Below, piece after piece: positions 8,067-17,245 of a stretch of DNA of 39,618 bases. A program made the translations under genes and the position numbers. The notes under the pieces were generated by a model. It was not told where the DNA came from and made no database searches. It saw only the letters and a list, made by a program, of their open reading frames with translations. The DNA is taken from contig CAJQPO010000095.1 of assembly GCA_905480225.1 (NCBI GenBank), positions 1 through 39,618 on the forward strand. The letters are read 5' to 3'. The stretch is from an uncultured Flavobacteriales bacterium (GTDB taxonomy: Bacteria > Bacteroidota > Bacteroidia > Flavobacteriales_D > Parvicellaceae). Position 1 is the stretch's first letter. Each line of letters begins with the position of its first letter.

Positions 8067-9020
8067 TCATTTAAATGCTGGACAATCGTATACTCGATTT
8101 CTTTGATTCCATTGCTGACCACCACCGCTTTTTCGTTTGTTGGTTTTAAAAATTAATACAAGTTCATGAGAACCACCATTGTATTTGCTCAAGCTCGATA
8201 TATTCATGTCATACGAGTAACCTATTCCAAAGGAACCTCTTTCAACTCCGAGTAATAATGCAACTGCGTCAAGGTATCGGTAAGATAATCCTGCCCACAT
8301 TTGGTGGTTGTATATGATTCGAGTATTTACATCAAAAGTCAAAGGAGCATTAAACATCATTCTCAACATACCAGAAGGTTCTATCGCTATGACACTTGTA
8401 GAGCTCCCAATTAAGTAACTACCTGTAACATATATTGCTCTATCAAGAGTGCTCGTGACAGGCAATGAAACTGCATATAGATCTGTTTTTGATTGGAGCA
8501 GATTATGAATAGAAACCCCAACATGATGATAGCCTCCATACCAATGCATTCCTGCTGATATGTCTGGTATTAATTCATTCGACGTGTATTGGTCCACAGT
8601 TATGTCATTAGGCTCTTCAGTAAATATTCTATTTTTATCCATTACAAATTGAGTAAAAGAACCTGCAATGCCAAATGAAAGTCGAGTTCCATATGATGTG
8701 GCTACTTGTGTGCTTAAGGCTGCCATCAGACCGGTTCTTCTAACTGGACCAGCTACATCATTGAATAAATAACCTCCAGCACCAATTTGTTTATGGACAT
8801 GACCGTGGTAGGAAAGGTGCTGTGCAGCGGGTGCTTCTCTAATACCAACCCACTGTCTGCGAAGGTCAATGGTGATTGGAGCATAATTTTTTGTTCCAGC
8901 AACTGCAGGATTAATGGCGAAGTCATTAAACATATATTGACTGTTCATTACAATTTGCTGTCCGTAATTGGGCATTACAGATAAAACTATCAGAATGACT
9001 ATATATGTTCCACGCAGCAT
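8067..9020 (-). CDS. PorP/SprF-family outer-membrane protein
   Basis: A 317-residue outer-membrane beta-barrel of the PorP/SprF family. Members act with the type IX secretion system and are often encoded next to the giant CHU_C-type protein they help to export or anchor. The signal peptide ends near YGQ. The mature start QQIVMNSQYMFNDFAINPAVAGTKNY is the family hallmark, followed by LRRQWVGIREAPAAQHLSYHGHV and a later YSYDMNISSLSKYNGGSHELVLIF end. The ATG at 9020 shares one base with the TGA of the upstream surface-protein gene (TGATG), implying translational coupling; a GTG one codon earlier is possible but less likely. The pairing with the Ig-repeat protein strongly suggests that protein is its dedicated partner. 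Confidence 0.93.
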   Translation of the reverse strand: MLRGTYIVILIVLSVMPNYGQQIVMNSQYMFNDFAINPAVAGTKNYAPITIDLRRQWVGIREAPAAQHLSYHGHVHKQIGAGGYLFNDVAGPVRRTGLMAALSTQVATSYGTRLSFGIAGSFTQFVMDKNRIFTEEPNDITVDQYTSNELIPDISAGMHWYGGYHHVGVSIHNLLQSKTDLYAVSLPVTSTLDRAIYVTGSYLIGSSTSVIAIEPSGMLRMMFNAPLTFDVNTRIIYNHQMWAGLSYRYLDAVALLLGVERGSFGIGYSYDMNISSLSKYNGGSHELVLIFKTNKRKSGGGQQWNQRNRVYDCPAFK

Positions 9021-12000
9021 CACCTGAGAATAATTATTGGACCACTTTGATTTATCGAACCATTGTTCAATTCCAAAACATAATAATAGGTGTCAGCAGG
9101 AAGTGGTTGTCCGAATGCATTCCCGTCCCATGCTATGTTGAGTTCTGTTGATTGCATTACAACTCTTCCCCACCTAGAGAATACTTTTAAATGGGCATCC
9201 TCGTATTTTGAAAAATCAAGGTTCCAGGTATCGTTTTTATTATCGCCATTTGGCGTAATTGTGTTGGGGATTTCAATACAAGACATCTGATCAGTTACTG
9301 ATATTTCTTCTGATATAGCCTGACAATCATCAGCATCTTTAACAACAATGTAGTAAGTTCCTTCCTGCACAAAGTAGCGTGGATTATCAATTTCACCATC
9401 AGACCAGTAAAAGTCATAGTATCCAGTACCTCCAGCAACAGAAGCGTCCAAAATAACACCACCTTCGGCACATGGAAGCTGTTCTATTTCGACGCTTACC
9501 GATAATTCAGATGGAAGGACGTTGACGAAATCAGATACCATACTCGTACAGCCATCATTGTTGATATACGTGTATGTAATTTGATGACTTCCTGTACCAA
9601 CTGAAATAGGGTCGAAAGAATTTCCAGTTACACCAGGGCCAGAATAGGTGCCACCTGATGGAATACCATTGGTTAGTGTAATCGATTCAGCAAGTCCACA
9701 AATATCATCGAATGGAACTAAATAAATGTGATTTTCTAGAACAGTGATTTGAATATTGACACAAGCAGTATTACCGCAAGCCCCGCCTTCGGCCCGCACA
9801 TAATAAGAAGTTGTAGCGGAAGGTGTCACCGTTATTGTTGGTCCTGTATTTATAGGAATTCCTGCACAACTATTTTCGTACCAAACCCAATTTGCTCCGG
9901 TAGAAAGGTATCCACCAACAATAGAAAGAATCGTACTCTCTCCTTCACAAAATCCATTATTACTTGCGGTGATGCCATTTGCAGGAAGTGAGCCATCTAT
10001 GACATCAACGGTCACTTCTTCGCAAGAAGTCATCCCACATGTACCAACTGCTGCAACATAATAAGTAGTTGTTTCTGATGGGGTTATACTAAGTGTGTCT
10101 CCAACACCTACGGGCACAGCACCGCATGATCCTGTATACCAAACCCATGTATAAGCTGGTGGTAGAGGGCTCCCAACTACGTATAAATCAGTTGTTTCAT
10201 TTGGGCAAAGTCCATTTGTCAAAACGTTAGCACTTGAAGGAGCCGGAACTCCTGCGCCAACGTCAATTGTAATTTGCACACAGTTAGAGTTGCCACAAGA
10301 ACCCTCTGCTCTTACAAAATAGGTAGTTGTTGCCGATGGTGCAACACTAATGGAATTACCAGAACCCAAGATTGCGCCGCCGCATGAACTGCTGTACCAT
10401 CTCCAGTTAGCTCCAGTTCCAAGTGATCCTCCCGAAACAGATAGTACTGCTGATTGGCCAAGGCAAATGGATGTTGTCGAAGTAATAATGGAAGACGGAT
10501 CTGTAGATAATTGATCGATATTAATGGTTACACTTGCGCAAGTGGTAGTTCCACAAATTCCTTCGGCTCTAACGAAGTAAATTGTTGGCGACGATGGATT
10601 GACGTTAATAGAATTTCCCGTACCAATAGTTGTTCCAAATCCACAGCCTCCCTCATACCAAAACCAATTATCACCTGTAGCCAGAGAGCCTCCAGAAACG
10701 GTTAAGTTTGAAATACCACCGGGGCAGACATTTAAATTCGTTGCATTTACAAATGTTGGCGCAGTAGAAATAGGATCAACAAGGATTGTTTTAGAAAAAC
10801 ACGTCGTTGTATTGCAGGGCCCCTCAGCTCGAACATAATAAGTCGTAGTTGTTGCAGGTGAAACAGTAATCGATGTACCAGAACCTTCATAAATACCACC
10901 ACAAGAATTACTGTACCACTCCCAATTTGCGCCTGGTCCTAAATACCCTCCAACGACATCTAAAGTAGCATTTCCACCAGGGCAAATACTTGATGCGCTC
11001 GAAGAAATGTTTCCTGCACTTGTGGATAAGTCGTCTACGGTTATCGTTGTGTTAACGCAAACTGTAGTGTTGCAAGTGCCCTCAGCTCGCACAAAATATG
11101 TCGTTGTAATTAATGGATTTACAGCAAGCGTAGGACCTGAACTAATAAAAGTTCCACCACAGGAGGTCGCATACCAATTCCAGCTCGCACCTGCTCCTAA
11201 ACTTCCTCCAGCAACTGACAATATGCTGAGGTCTCCAGGACAAACGGTAGAAGGTGAGCTAATTGCAGCAGCTGGAGCTGCAGAAAGGTTTTCAACAAGA
11301 ATTGTAATACTTACGCAGTTAGTTGTATTGCAAGTTCCTTCAGCTCTAACAAAATACGTTGTAGTTGAAGAAGGGCTCACCATTATTGAGCTACCGTTTC
11401 CAATTGCAGCTCCAGCTCCACAACCGCCGGAATACCAATACCAATCGGCACCAGTACCTAGAAATCCACCAGAAATAGTTAAGGTAGTTGGTAGACCTGC
11501 GCAAACAGTTGGGTTCGAAGCATTTAAGCTTGAGGCATCATTAGAATTAGTGTTTACATTGATGGTTAAAGCGGCTACCGCTGAAGTATCACAACCCTCA
11601 GCTCTCACAAAATAAGTAGTTGTAATTGACGGCGACACTCCTGGATACAACGTCGTTGCACTACTAAATACAGGTATCAAAACAGCACTAGTAGGATCAT
11701 TGGTGTACCACGTCCATAGACCTGAGGTGCCTAACGAACCTCCGCTGACCGTTAAATCTACATTGTCACCTTGGCAAATCGTCGTATTGGTTGCCGTAAT
11801 TCCAGCTGGTGAGCCTGTAGGTGTTTCAATTGTAATGATCTGGTTAACTGTTGACGTAGAATCACAATTTCCTTCTGCTCGTAGAAATACATTGGTGGTT
11901 ATAGAAGAATTCAATACAAATGGATCTCCGAAACCTAATAATGTTCCACCAAAATTTGGGTCGCCATTGTACCATGCCCAGGAAGCGCCAGTTCCTAGGG

Positions 12001-12949
12001 TTCCACCAGAAACATATAAGGTGGCTGAGCCAAGCCCACAAATTGAAGTTGGGTTCGCCACAATCGAAGAAGCGGATATCGATGGATCATCAATCAAAAC
12101 AGAAACGGTATTTGAATAGACTGTTGGGCAATTGGTAGATATAGCTGACCGCCTATAGCAAATATCTTGCGATGCTAGGGGTAGAGGAGTGTAAGAACTG
12201 GAATTAGCGGAAAATATATCAACAAAAGAACCAATGCATCCGATATCTTGCTGCCATTGATAAGTGATGTGTGGAGAAGTTCCCGCTGTTCCTGAAATAA
12301 CGTCCCCTAATGTAGACGGATTAGCACCCGGGCATACCGATTGGTCGCCATCAATTTGTCCTGGATCTACGGTTACGTATTCCCAATAAATTTCTAACTC
12401 ACAATAATAATCTTGATTTTGGAATTGATAAGTATTCCAGGTACATGGAGGATCATTAATGAAAACTGAATTGCCAGCGGGAGCCCTGGTATCGTGATTG
12501 TCATCACCGTCAATACACCAATTAGAAGCAAATGGGTTTAATTGAGTAGGATTAACATCGCAATCACTTCCGCATCCATCCTCCTCATGTCCTTCAATTT
12601 CTACAGAAATTTGGGATGCATCAGAATTTAAGATAGTACTGGCTCCTGTAAACCAATTATATGGAATATTTGGTCCTTGATTTGTTGCGCCCGTCCACCA
12701 TGCAGCATAAGGAGTTGTAGCATTAATACAACCTGTTGCTTGCCAAGTATTGATTGAACCAGGTGTTGTGCCATTATCACTAATCCAAATGTACCACGTG
12801 GGTTCTTGTTCACCTACTAATTCGGTTGCATCACCTTGCGCCATTAGTTGAGAGATACGCACTTGATAATTAATATTTTGAGCAACAAAGATGTGGGAGA
12901 CTGAAAGCAGCCCTATTATCAGAGAGAATGATTTAATCTTGAAACGCAT
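9020..12949 (-). CDS. Giant T9SS-secreted Ig-repeat surface protein with CHU_C C-terminal domain
   Basis: A 1309-residue secreted protein, predicted to be exported by the type IX system. From ATG 12949 (a TTG 42 bases upstream would only add a non-signal extension) there is a signal peptide of about 24 residues. A unique N-terminal region with several cysteines and an Ig/PKD-like segment near 196-287 follows. Next come nine tandem Ig-like units (289-1072, about 85-90 residues each) ending in Y[FY]VRAEG-type strands. After them are one further Ig-like domain (about 1073-1146, GTYSGPGV) and a SprB-like repeat (about 1151-1218, GGTGYYDFYWSDG). The C-terminus (about 1224-1309) is a gliding-motility-type CHU_C domain: PNTITPNGDNKNDTW, LKVFSRWGRVV, AWDGNAFGQPLPADTYYYVL. 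It is coupled to the PorP/SprF gene. Likely an adhesin; the ligand is unknown. Confidence 0.93.
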   Translation of the reverse strand: MRFKIKSFSLIIGLLSVSHIFVAQNINYQVRISQLMAQGDATELVGEQEPTWYIWISDNGTTPGSINTWQATGCINATTPYAAWWTGATNQGPNIPYNWFTGASTILNSDASQISVEIEGHEEDGCGSDCDVNPTQLNPFASNWCIDGDDNHDTRAPAGNSVFINDPPCTWNTYQFQNQDYYCELEIYWEYVTVDPGQIDGDQSVCPGANPSTLGDVISGTAGTSPHITYQWQQDIGCIGSFVDIFSANSSSYTPLPLASQDICYRRSAISTNCPTVYSNTVSVLIDDPSISASSIVANPTSICGLGSATLYVSGGTLGTGASWAWYNGDPNFGGTLLGFGDPFVLNSSITTNVFLRAEGNCDSTSTVNQIITIETPTGSPAGITATNTTICQGDNVDLTVSGGSLGTSGLWTWYTNDPTSAVLIPVFSSATTLYPGVSPSITTTYFVRAEGCDTSAVAALTINVNTNSNDASSLNASNPTVCAGLPTTLTISGGFLGTGADWYWYSGGCGAGAAIGNGSSIMVSPSSTTTYFVRAEGTCNTTNCVSITILVENLSAAPAAAISSPSTVCPGDLSILSVAGGSLGAGASWNWYATSCGGTFISSGPTLAVNPLITTTYFVRAEGTCNTTVCVNTTITVDDLSTSAGNISSSASSICPGGNATLDVVGGYLGPGANWEWYSNSCGGIYEGSGTSITVSPATTTTYYVRAEGPCNTTTCFSKTILVDPISTAPTFVNATNLNVCPGGISNLTVSGGSLATGDNWFWYEGGCGFGTTIGTGNSINVNPSSPTIYFVRAEGICGTTTCASVTINIDQLSTDPSSIITSTTSICLGQSAVLSVSGGSLGTGANWRWYSSSCGGAILGSGNSISVAPSATTTYFVRAEGSCGNSNCVQITIDVGAGVPAPSSANVLTNGLCPNETTDLYVVGSPLPPAYTWVWYTGSCGAVPVGVGDTLSITPSETTTYYVAAVGTCGMTSCEEVTVDVIDGSLPANGITASNNGFCEGESTILSIVGGYLSTGANWVWYENSCAGIPINTGPTITVTPSATTSYYVRAEGGACGNTACVNIQITVLENHIYLVPFDDICGLAESITLTNGIPSGGTYSGPGVTGNSFDPISVGTGSHQITYTYINNDGCTSMVSDFVNVLPSELSVSVEIEQLPCAEGGVILDASVAGGTGYYDFYWSDGEIDNPRYFVQEGTYYIVVKDADDCQAISEEISVTDQMSCIEIPNTITPNGDNKNDTWNLDFSKYEDAHLKVFSRWGRVVMQSTELNIAWDGNAFGQPLPADTYYYVLELNNGSINQSGPIIILR
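9734..12085 (-). repeat. Nine tandem Ig-like coding repeats
   Basis: Nine units of roughly 255-270 bases encode domains that share C-x-G-x(4-5)-L-x-V-x-GG-x-LG-x-G-x-W-x-WY near the start and TTTY[FY]VRAEG at the end. Units 3-7 and 9 carry a pair of cysteines after the last strand (C-x-T-T-x-C or a variant), and units 1-2 have only one. Protein similarity is high, but DNA has diverged (different codons for the same residues), so this is an old protein-level expansion, not a recent DNA amplification. Confidence 0.9.
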
Positions 12950-12964
12950 AAATAAAGTAGACCA

Positions 12965-12995
12965 TAAAAGTATATCATTATTTGAACACAATCAA
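12965..12995 (-). promoter_or_regulatory. Candidate promoter of the surface-protein/PorP operon
   Basis: On the minus strand, TTG (12995-12993) is followed after 20 bases by TACTTTTA (12972-12965), one mismatch from TAnnTTTG. The expected transcription start would fall about 10 bases before ATG 12949. The positions fit the Bacteroidota promoter pattern; no other candidate is closer. Confidence 0.4.
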
Positions 12996-13033
12996 CAAGA
13001 AAACGCTTGAATGCTAGTTAAACTGCTTAGTGG

Positions 13034-13822
13034 TTAGCTAGTAAAGGCAGATATTTTTTGAAAATCATAAAGTGTTGTATCCAGCATATGTGAAGGGTGA
13101 ATATTTTTAAAAGAAGTAAAAACACTTTCAAGCCGTCCAGGAAACTTTTCTTCCCATTCATGAAGCATCTTTTTTGCAAGCTGTCTTTGCAAACCATCTT
13201 GAGAGCCACATAGATTGCAAGGGATAATTGGAAATTCTTTAAGCGCACTATACGCTTCAATATCCGATTCCTTGCAATAGGCTAATGGTCGAATGACAAT
13301 GTGCTTACCATTGTCGGTTTTAAATTTAGGAGGCATGGTTTCTATTTTTCCATTGAAAAATAAGTTTAGAAAAAAGGTTTCCAAGATGTCATCTCTATGA
13401 TGGCCAAGCGCAATTTTAGTTGCTCCTAATTCGCTTGCTGCTTGGTACAATGTTCCTCTGCGTAGTCTTGAACATAAACTACACATGGTTTTGCCAATAT
13501 CAATCTTGTCCAAAACAATACTATAAGTATCTTTTTCAATGATTTGATAATCAACTTGTAAATCATCTAAGTACGCAGGTAGAATGTGATCTGGATAATT
13601 AGGTTGTTTTTGGTTCAAGTGAACTGCAATAATGCTGAAATTAATATGAGGTGCATTTTGCATCGTGCTTAACAGATCAAGAAGGGTATAGCTGTCTTTA
13701 CCGCCGGATAGACAAACCATAATTTTATCACCTTCTTTAATCAATCCAAATTGCTCGTTGGCCTGCCAAACTTTTTTTCTCAGCTTTTTGGAAGAGATTT
13801 TTATGCGATTCTCAATGTCCAT
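13034..13822 (-). CDS. ttcA: tRNA 2-thiocytidine(32) synthetase TtcA-type
   Basis: A 262-residue PP-loop ATPase of the TtcA/TtuA family that thiolates cytidine 32 (or a related base) in tRNA. The PP-loop [12 protein letters not shown] (from residue 39) adenylates the base. [10 protein letters not shown] (Cys 114 and 117) and the later IPCNLCGSQ (Cys 202 and 205) provide the iron-sulphur and catalytic cysteines. The conserved [22 protein letters not shown] segment is present. The family length is about 260-310. The ATG at 13822 is preferred over a TTG 18 bases upstream because it gives the usual MDIENRIK-like start. It lies 27 bases after the end of the BNR protein gene in the same direction, so it may be read from that promoter. 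A tRNA-lysidine synthase is a less likely alternative because of the cysteine pattern. Confidence 0.9.
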   Translation of the reverse strand: MDIENRIKISSKKLRKKVWQANEQFGLIKEGDKIMVCLSGGKDSYTLLDLLSTMQNAPHINFSIIAVHLNQKQPNYPDHILPAYLDDLQVDYQIIEKDTYSIVLDKIDIGKTMCSLCSRLRRGTLYQAASELGATKIALGHHRDDILETFFLNLFFNGKIETMPPKFKTDNGKHIVIRPLAYCKESDIEAYSALKEFPIIPCNLCGSQDGLQRQLAKKMLHEWEEKFPGRLESVFTSFKNIHPSHMLDTTLYDFQKISAFTS

Positions 13823-13849
13823 TACCTGTAGTTGTATCAATTATCGCTG

Positions 13850-16659
13850 TTACTCTGTCTTCCAATTGGACCCTCTTCCAGGCGTATATGGCACGCCATG
13901 CTTTTCTAGTTCTTCTTCTAAGGCGGTGATTCCAGTTGATGAGGTCTTCAATTTCAATAGTAAAGGTTCAAATTCTTCTTTAGCAATTCTGTATCCTTCT
14001 TTTTGCGTATTTGTAGCAGATGTTGTGGTATACCAAAGCTGATAGACTACTGTTCCGATTCTTCCTGAAATACTAGGGTAAGTTTCAAATTCGCGTTTGG
14101 ATTTACTGCTATTACCAAATAATTTTGTTTCAATTTGGTTCAGTTCAGTTTCTAAGCTTTTGATTCGTGGCATCAGGTCTAACGGTACAGATGGATAGCT
14201 TTGGACGGCAGCTTTGATGTACTTTAATTGTGATGCTGATTCTGACAACAGCGCACCTGCACTTCTAACTCTTCTTCTTAATTCGGCGATTTGATTCTGG
14301 AATTCAAGCAGAGAAGCTTTATTGGTGGCTAGTAAAGATTGATTATTGAGTGGTTCAATATTGAATGGTACGGGTTCATTTAATAATTGCAATTTTCCAT
14401 TGGTTGCTTGGTGAAGTTCTATGGTGTAGGAACCAGGCAAAGCCATTGGACCATCATCTTTCATGCTGTAACGACCCGTTGAACTTTCTTTTAATTGTAT
14501 CGGATTGGTGGATGCCAATCTAAAATTCCAGTTGATTCTGTTTATTCCTGACTTTGGTCCTGTTTTGATTTTTCTTACCGCATTTCCGTCTGAATCTCTA
14601 ATGATAAATAGTAGGTAAGGCTTTTCTTCTTGGTCTTCCGAAATAATTTCTGTAATACTGGGATAAAAGACATCTTTCCCCTGTTTTACTAATAGTTTCT
14701 CTTTTTCTTGTCTCAAATCTTTGAGACTCTTCGCCTTTGATTTAATGTAATACGTGAAGGTTACTCCAAATTCTGGATTTGGTGCTGTATAGTAGCTTTC
14801 TCCTTGGGCTGACTTCCCTCGTAGACCAATTGGATTAGTCGGGATATACATGAGTCCATTTTTGACAGTGAAAATGTGAGATTCTTTTTTTAGTATTTGT
14901 GTTGTTATTTCTCTTAACGGGGCGTAATTGTCTAAGACATAAAACCCTCGACCAAAAGAGGCGACAACAAGGTCACTTTCTCTTTCTTGTATGGCCAAAT
15001 CTCTGGCTGCAATTGTTGGTATGCCACTTTTTAATTGTATCCACTGTTTGCCATCATCAATAGAGAAAAACACGCCAAATTCAGTCCCCACAAATAATAA
15101 ATGGCCATTTACATGATCTTCAACAATACTAAAAACAGAGCCTCTGTCGGGAAGGTTAGATGCAATTGAAGTCCACGTTTTTCCTTTATCATTTGATTGG
15201 AATAAATAGGGTTTGAAATCACCATTTTTATGATTGTTGAAGGCCGCAAAGACAACATTTTCATTATGTTTTGAGGCAATGATTGCATTCACATAAGTGT
15301 TGGGTGGAACTCCTTCAATTTTTTCAATTTTCATCCAGCTCTCACCGTTGTTTTCCGATAAGTGGATTAATCCGTCATCTGTTCCAGCAAACAATACACC
15401 TTCTTGTAAAGGTGATTCATCAAAAGCAACGATATTCCCGTAAATAGAGGTTGATTTATTTTTCATAACTGCATCCATTCCCCAAACACGTCCCATTACT
15501 TTCAGTTTATTTCGATCTATTTGTCTAGAAAGATCACCACTTATAACACTCCATGTATTTCCTCGGTCATCACTTCTAAAAACCTTATTGGCACAGAAAT
15601 ACAATCTTTGATTATTGTGTGGACTAATTAATAGCGGAGCGTCCCAATTCCACCGATAAGGCGCCTCGTCTTTTTCTGGCATTGGCTGAATGCCAATCTT
15701 CTCTCCACTTTTCTTGTCATAACGCACTAACCAACCGTATTGAGCTTGTGCATAAACTATATTCGGATTTGTAGGGTCAATTTGTGACTCAAAACCATCA
15801 CCACCATTTGTAATGTACCAATCTGAATTAATAATTCCTGCATTGTTTAAAGTTCGTGAAGGGCCTCCCATTGAATTATTATCTTGAGTGCCTCCATAAA
15901 TGTTGTAAAATGGTTCGGCATTATCTACAGCAACTCGATAAAATTGTGTAATCGGTAAATTGGGTTTGAAATGCCAATTTTTAGCATGGTCCCAAGTTTC
16001 GTATAAACCACCATCGCATCCAACAATCCAATGTTCGGTGTTGTTTGGGTCTATCCAAATGCAATGATTATCAACATGTTTATGTTTCTCTCCAGTTTTT
16101 TTAAATGTTTTACCACCATCTTCAGAATGGTGCAGCCATGTATTCATACTGAATATTTTATCCCTGTCGTATGGGTCACAAACAATTTCTTGATAATAAT
16201 TACCGGATGTTTGGTAAGCACTCCTTTTTGTCCAGCTCGCTCCTCTGTCTGTACTTCGATAGAATCCGCCGGTTGAACCCGATGCTTTTATAATGGCATA
16301 AACATAGTCTGGGTCTGCAGGTGAAATGGCCAATCCAATTCGACCTATTTGCCCCGATGGAAGACCATTTGATAGTTTTTTCCAAGATTTACCACCGTCA
16401 TCACTTTTATGAATAGCACTTTCTGGTCCGCCGTCTATGTAGGTCCAAACATGCCTTCTTCTTTGGTGAGCTGCTGCATATATGATTTCTGGATTTCTAG
16501 GATCTATGATTAGGTCATTAATCCCAGTATTTTCTGAGATTGACAACACTTTTATCCAGGTATTGCCTCCGTCAGTAGTTTTGTAAACGCCCCTTTCTCC
16601 ACCAGCTGACCAAAGAGGGCCATAAGCAGCTACGTAAACTATTTTTTCGTTTTTTGGAT
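13850..16659 (-). pseudogene. Sortilin-like BNR/Asp-box repeat protein, main C-terminal part of a frameshifted gene
   Basis: The larger part of a secreted beta-propeller protein, usually annotated in Bacteroidota as a 'VPS10/sortilin-domain or BNR glycosyl hydrolase'-like protein. In its own frame the reading runs without a stop from about 16659 to 13850; the first Met is at 16549. At least seven Asp-box/BNR motifs are visible (KSDDGGKSW, RSTDRGASW, HSEDGGKTF, RSDDRGNTW, LSENNGESW, QSNDKGKTW, FSIDDGKQW), forming two propellers. A linker near SHIFTVKNGLMYIPTNP leads to an Ig-like and helical C-terminal region ending HGVPYTPGRGSNW, as in intact relatives. No T9SS sorting domain is visible at the end. 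Joined to the N-terminal part, restoring one base gives 1094 residues. Catalytic activity is not established; the glycosidase label in databases may be historical. Confidence 0.85.
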
Positions 16660-17133
16660 GAATATAATTTTACCAATATGCTCTGACGTTTTTAATCCCA
16701 TATTCTTGAAAGTCTTACCACCATCTTCACTTTTATAAACACCATCACCATATGCAACACTTCTTTGATTATTGTTTTCACCAGAACCAATCCAGATCAG
16801 GTTTTCATTTGTAGGCGAAATGGCGATACAACCAATGGAATAAGAATTTTCATTATCAAAAATAGGTTCATACGTATTCCCGTTATTCTTAGTCTTCCAA
16901 ACACCGCCAGATGCAACAGCAATATAATATTCAAAGGGGTTTTTTGAATTAACAGCTATGTCTGCAACTCGACCTGAAGTGAAAGCAGGTCCTACATTTC
17001 GAAATTTCATCCCCGAGAAAGTAGTGGAGTTTAATTGTTCCGAAGTATTGGAAGGGACTTTGTCTTTTTTTTGGCTGAATGAAACAGAACAAAAAAGAAT
17101 TATTAGGGTAAAAGTAAAGAGAGAAGACTTCAT
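16639..17133 (-). pseudogene. N-terminal part of the frameshifted sortilin-like BNR protein
   Basis: The first 164-residue reading frame of the same gene. It has a signal peptide (about 20 residues, ending VSFSQ), then GMKFRNVGPAFTSGRVADIAV, the standard opening of this family, and the first propeller blades (VWKTKNNGNTY, VYKSEDGGKTF). After HIGKII the frame runs into FIQKTKK and a stop, while the -1 frame reads HPKNEKIVYVAAYGPLW, the expected continuation. The overlap between 16639 and about 16660 is therefore the frameshift site. A single base missing in the ATTATATT stretch would explain it. Flanking runs of six A could also mean a sequencing error. An exact -7 promoter element lies about 47 bases before the ATG. 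Confidence 0.85.
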
Positions 17134-17179
17134 GCAGATTGGTTTTGGTTTATTTTTCGTTGATAGATATTTGGTGATT

Positions 17180-17210
17180 CAAATATATTAATCGATTTGT
17201 AATAATGCAC
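17180..17210 (-). promoter_or_regulatory. Candidate promoter of the BNR protein gene
   Basis: An exact minus-strand TATATTTG (17187-17180) matches the Bacteroidota -7 consensus, with a weak GTG at the -33 position 20 bases upstream (17210-17208). It would give a leader of about 40 bases before ATG 17133. An intact promoter argues against long-term decay of the frameshifted gene. Confidence 0.5.
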
Positions 17211-17245
17211 CATGCCTATAGAATAGCTGCCATTATGTAAGAAAG

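Noticed and set aside
11007-11615. A 202-residue open frame on the plus strand inside the surface-protein gene
   Set aside because: It is antisense to the Ig repeats, is repetitive only because they are, has no start context and no known fold.
9734-12085. Regular spaced repeats that might suggest a CRISPR or satellite array
   Set aside because: The period is about 260 bases, fully coding, with diverged codons; the repetition is at the protein level.
16639-16665. Programmed -1 frameshift at the two six-A runs in the BNR gene
   Set aside because: The zero-frame codon phasing does not give a good X-XXY-YYZ slip site, and the family residues HP require the base change before the A-runs.
17134-17245. 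A tRNA or small-RNA gene in the divergent gap before the M50 gene
   Set aside because: No cloverleaf or conserved stem is visible; only promoter-like motifs.
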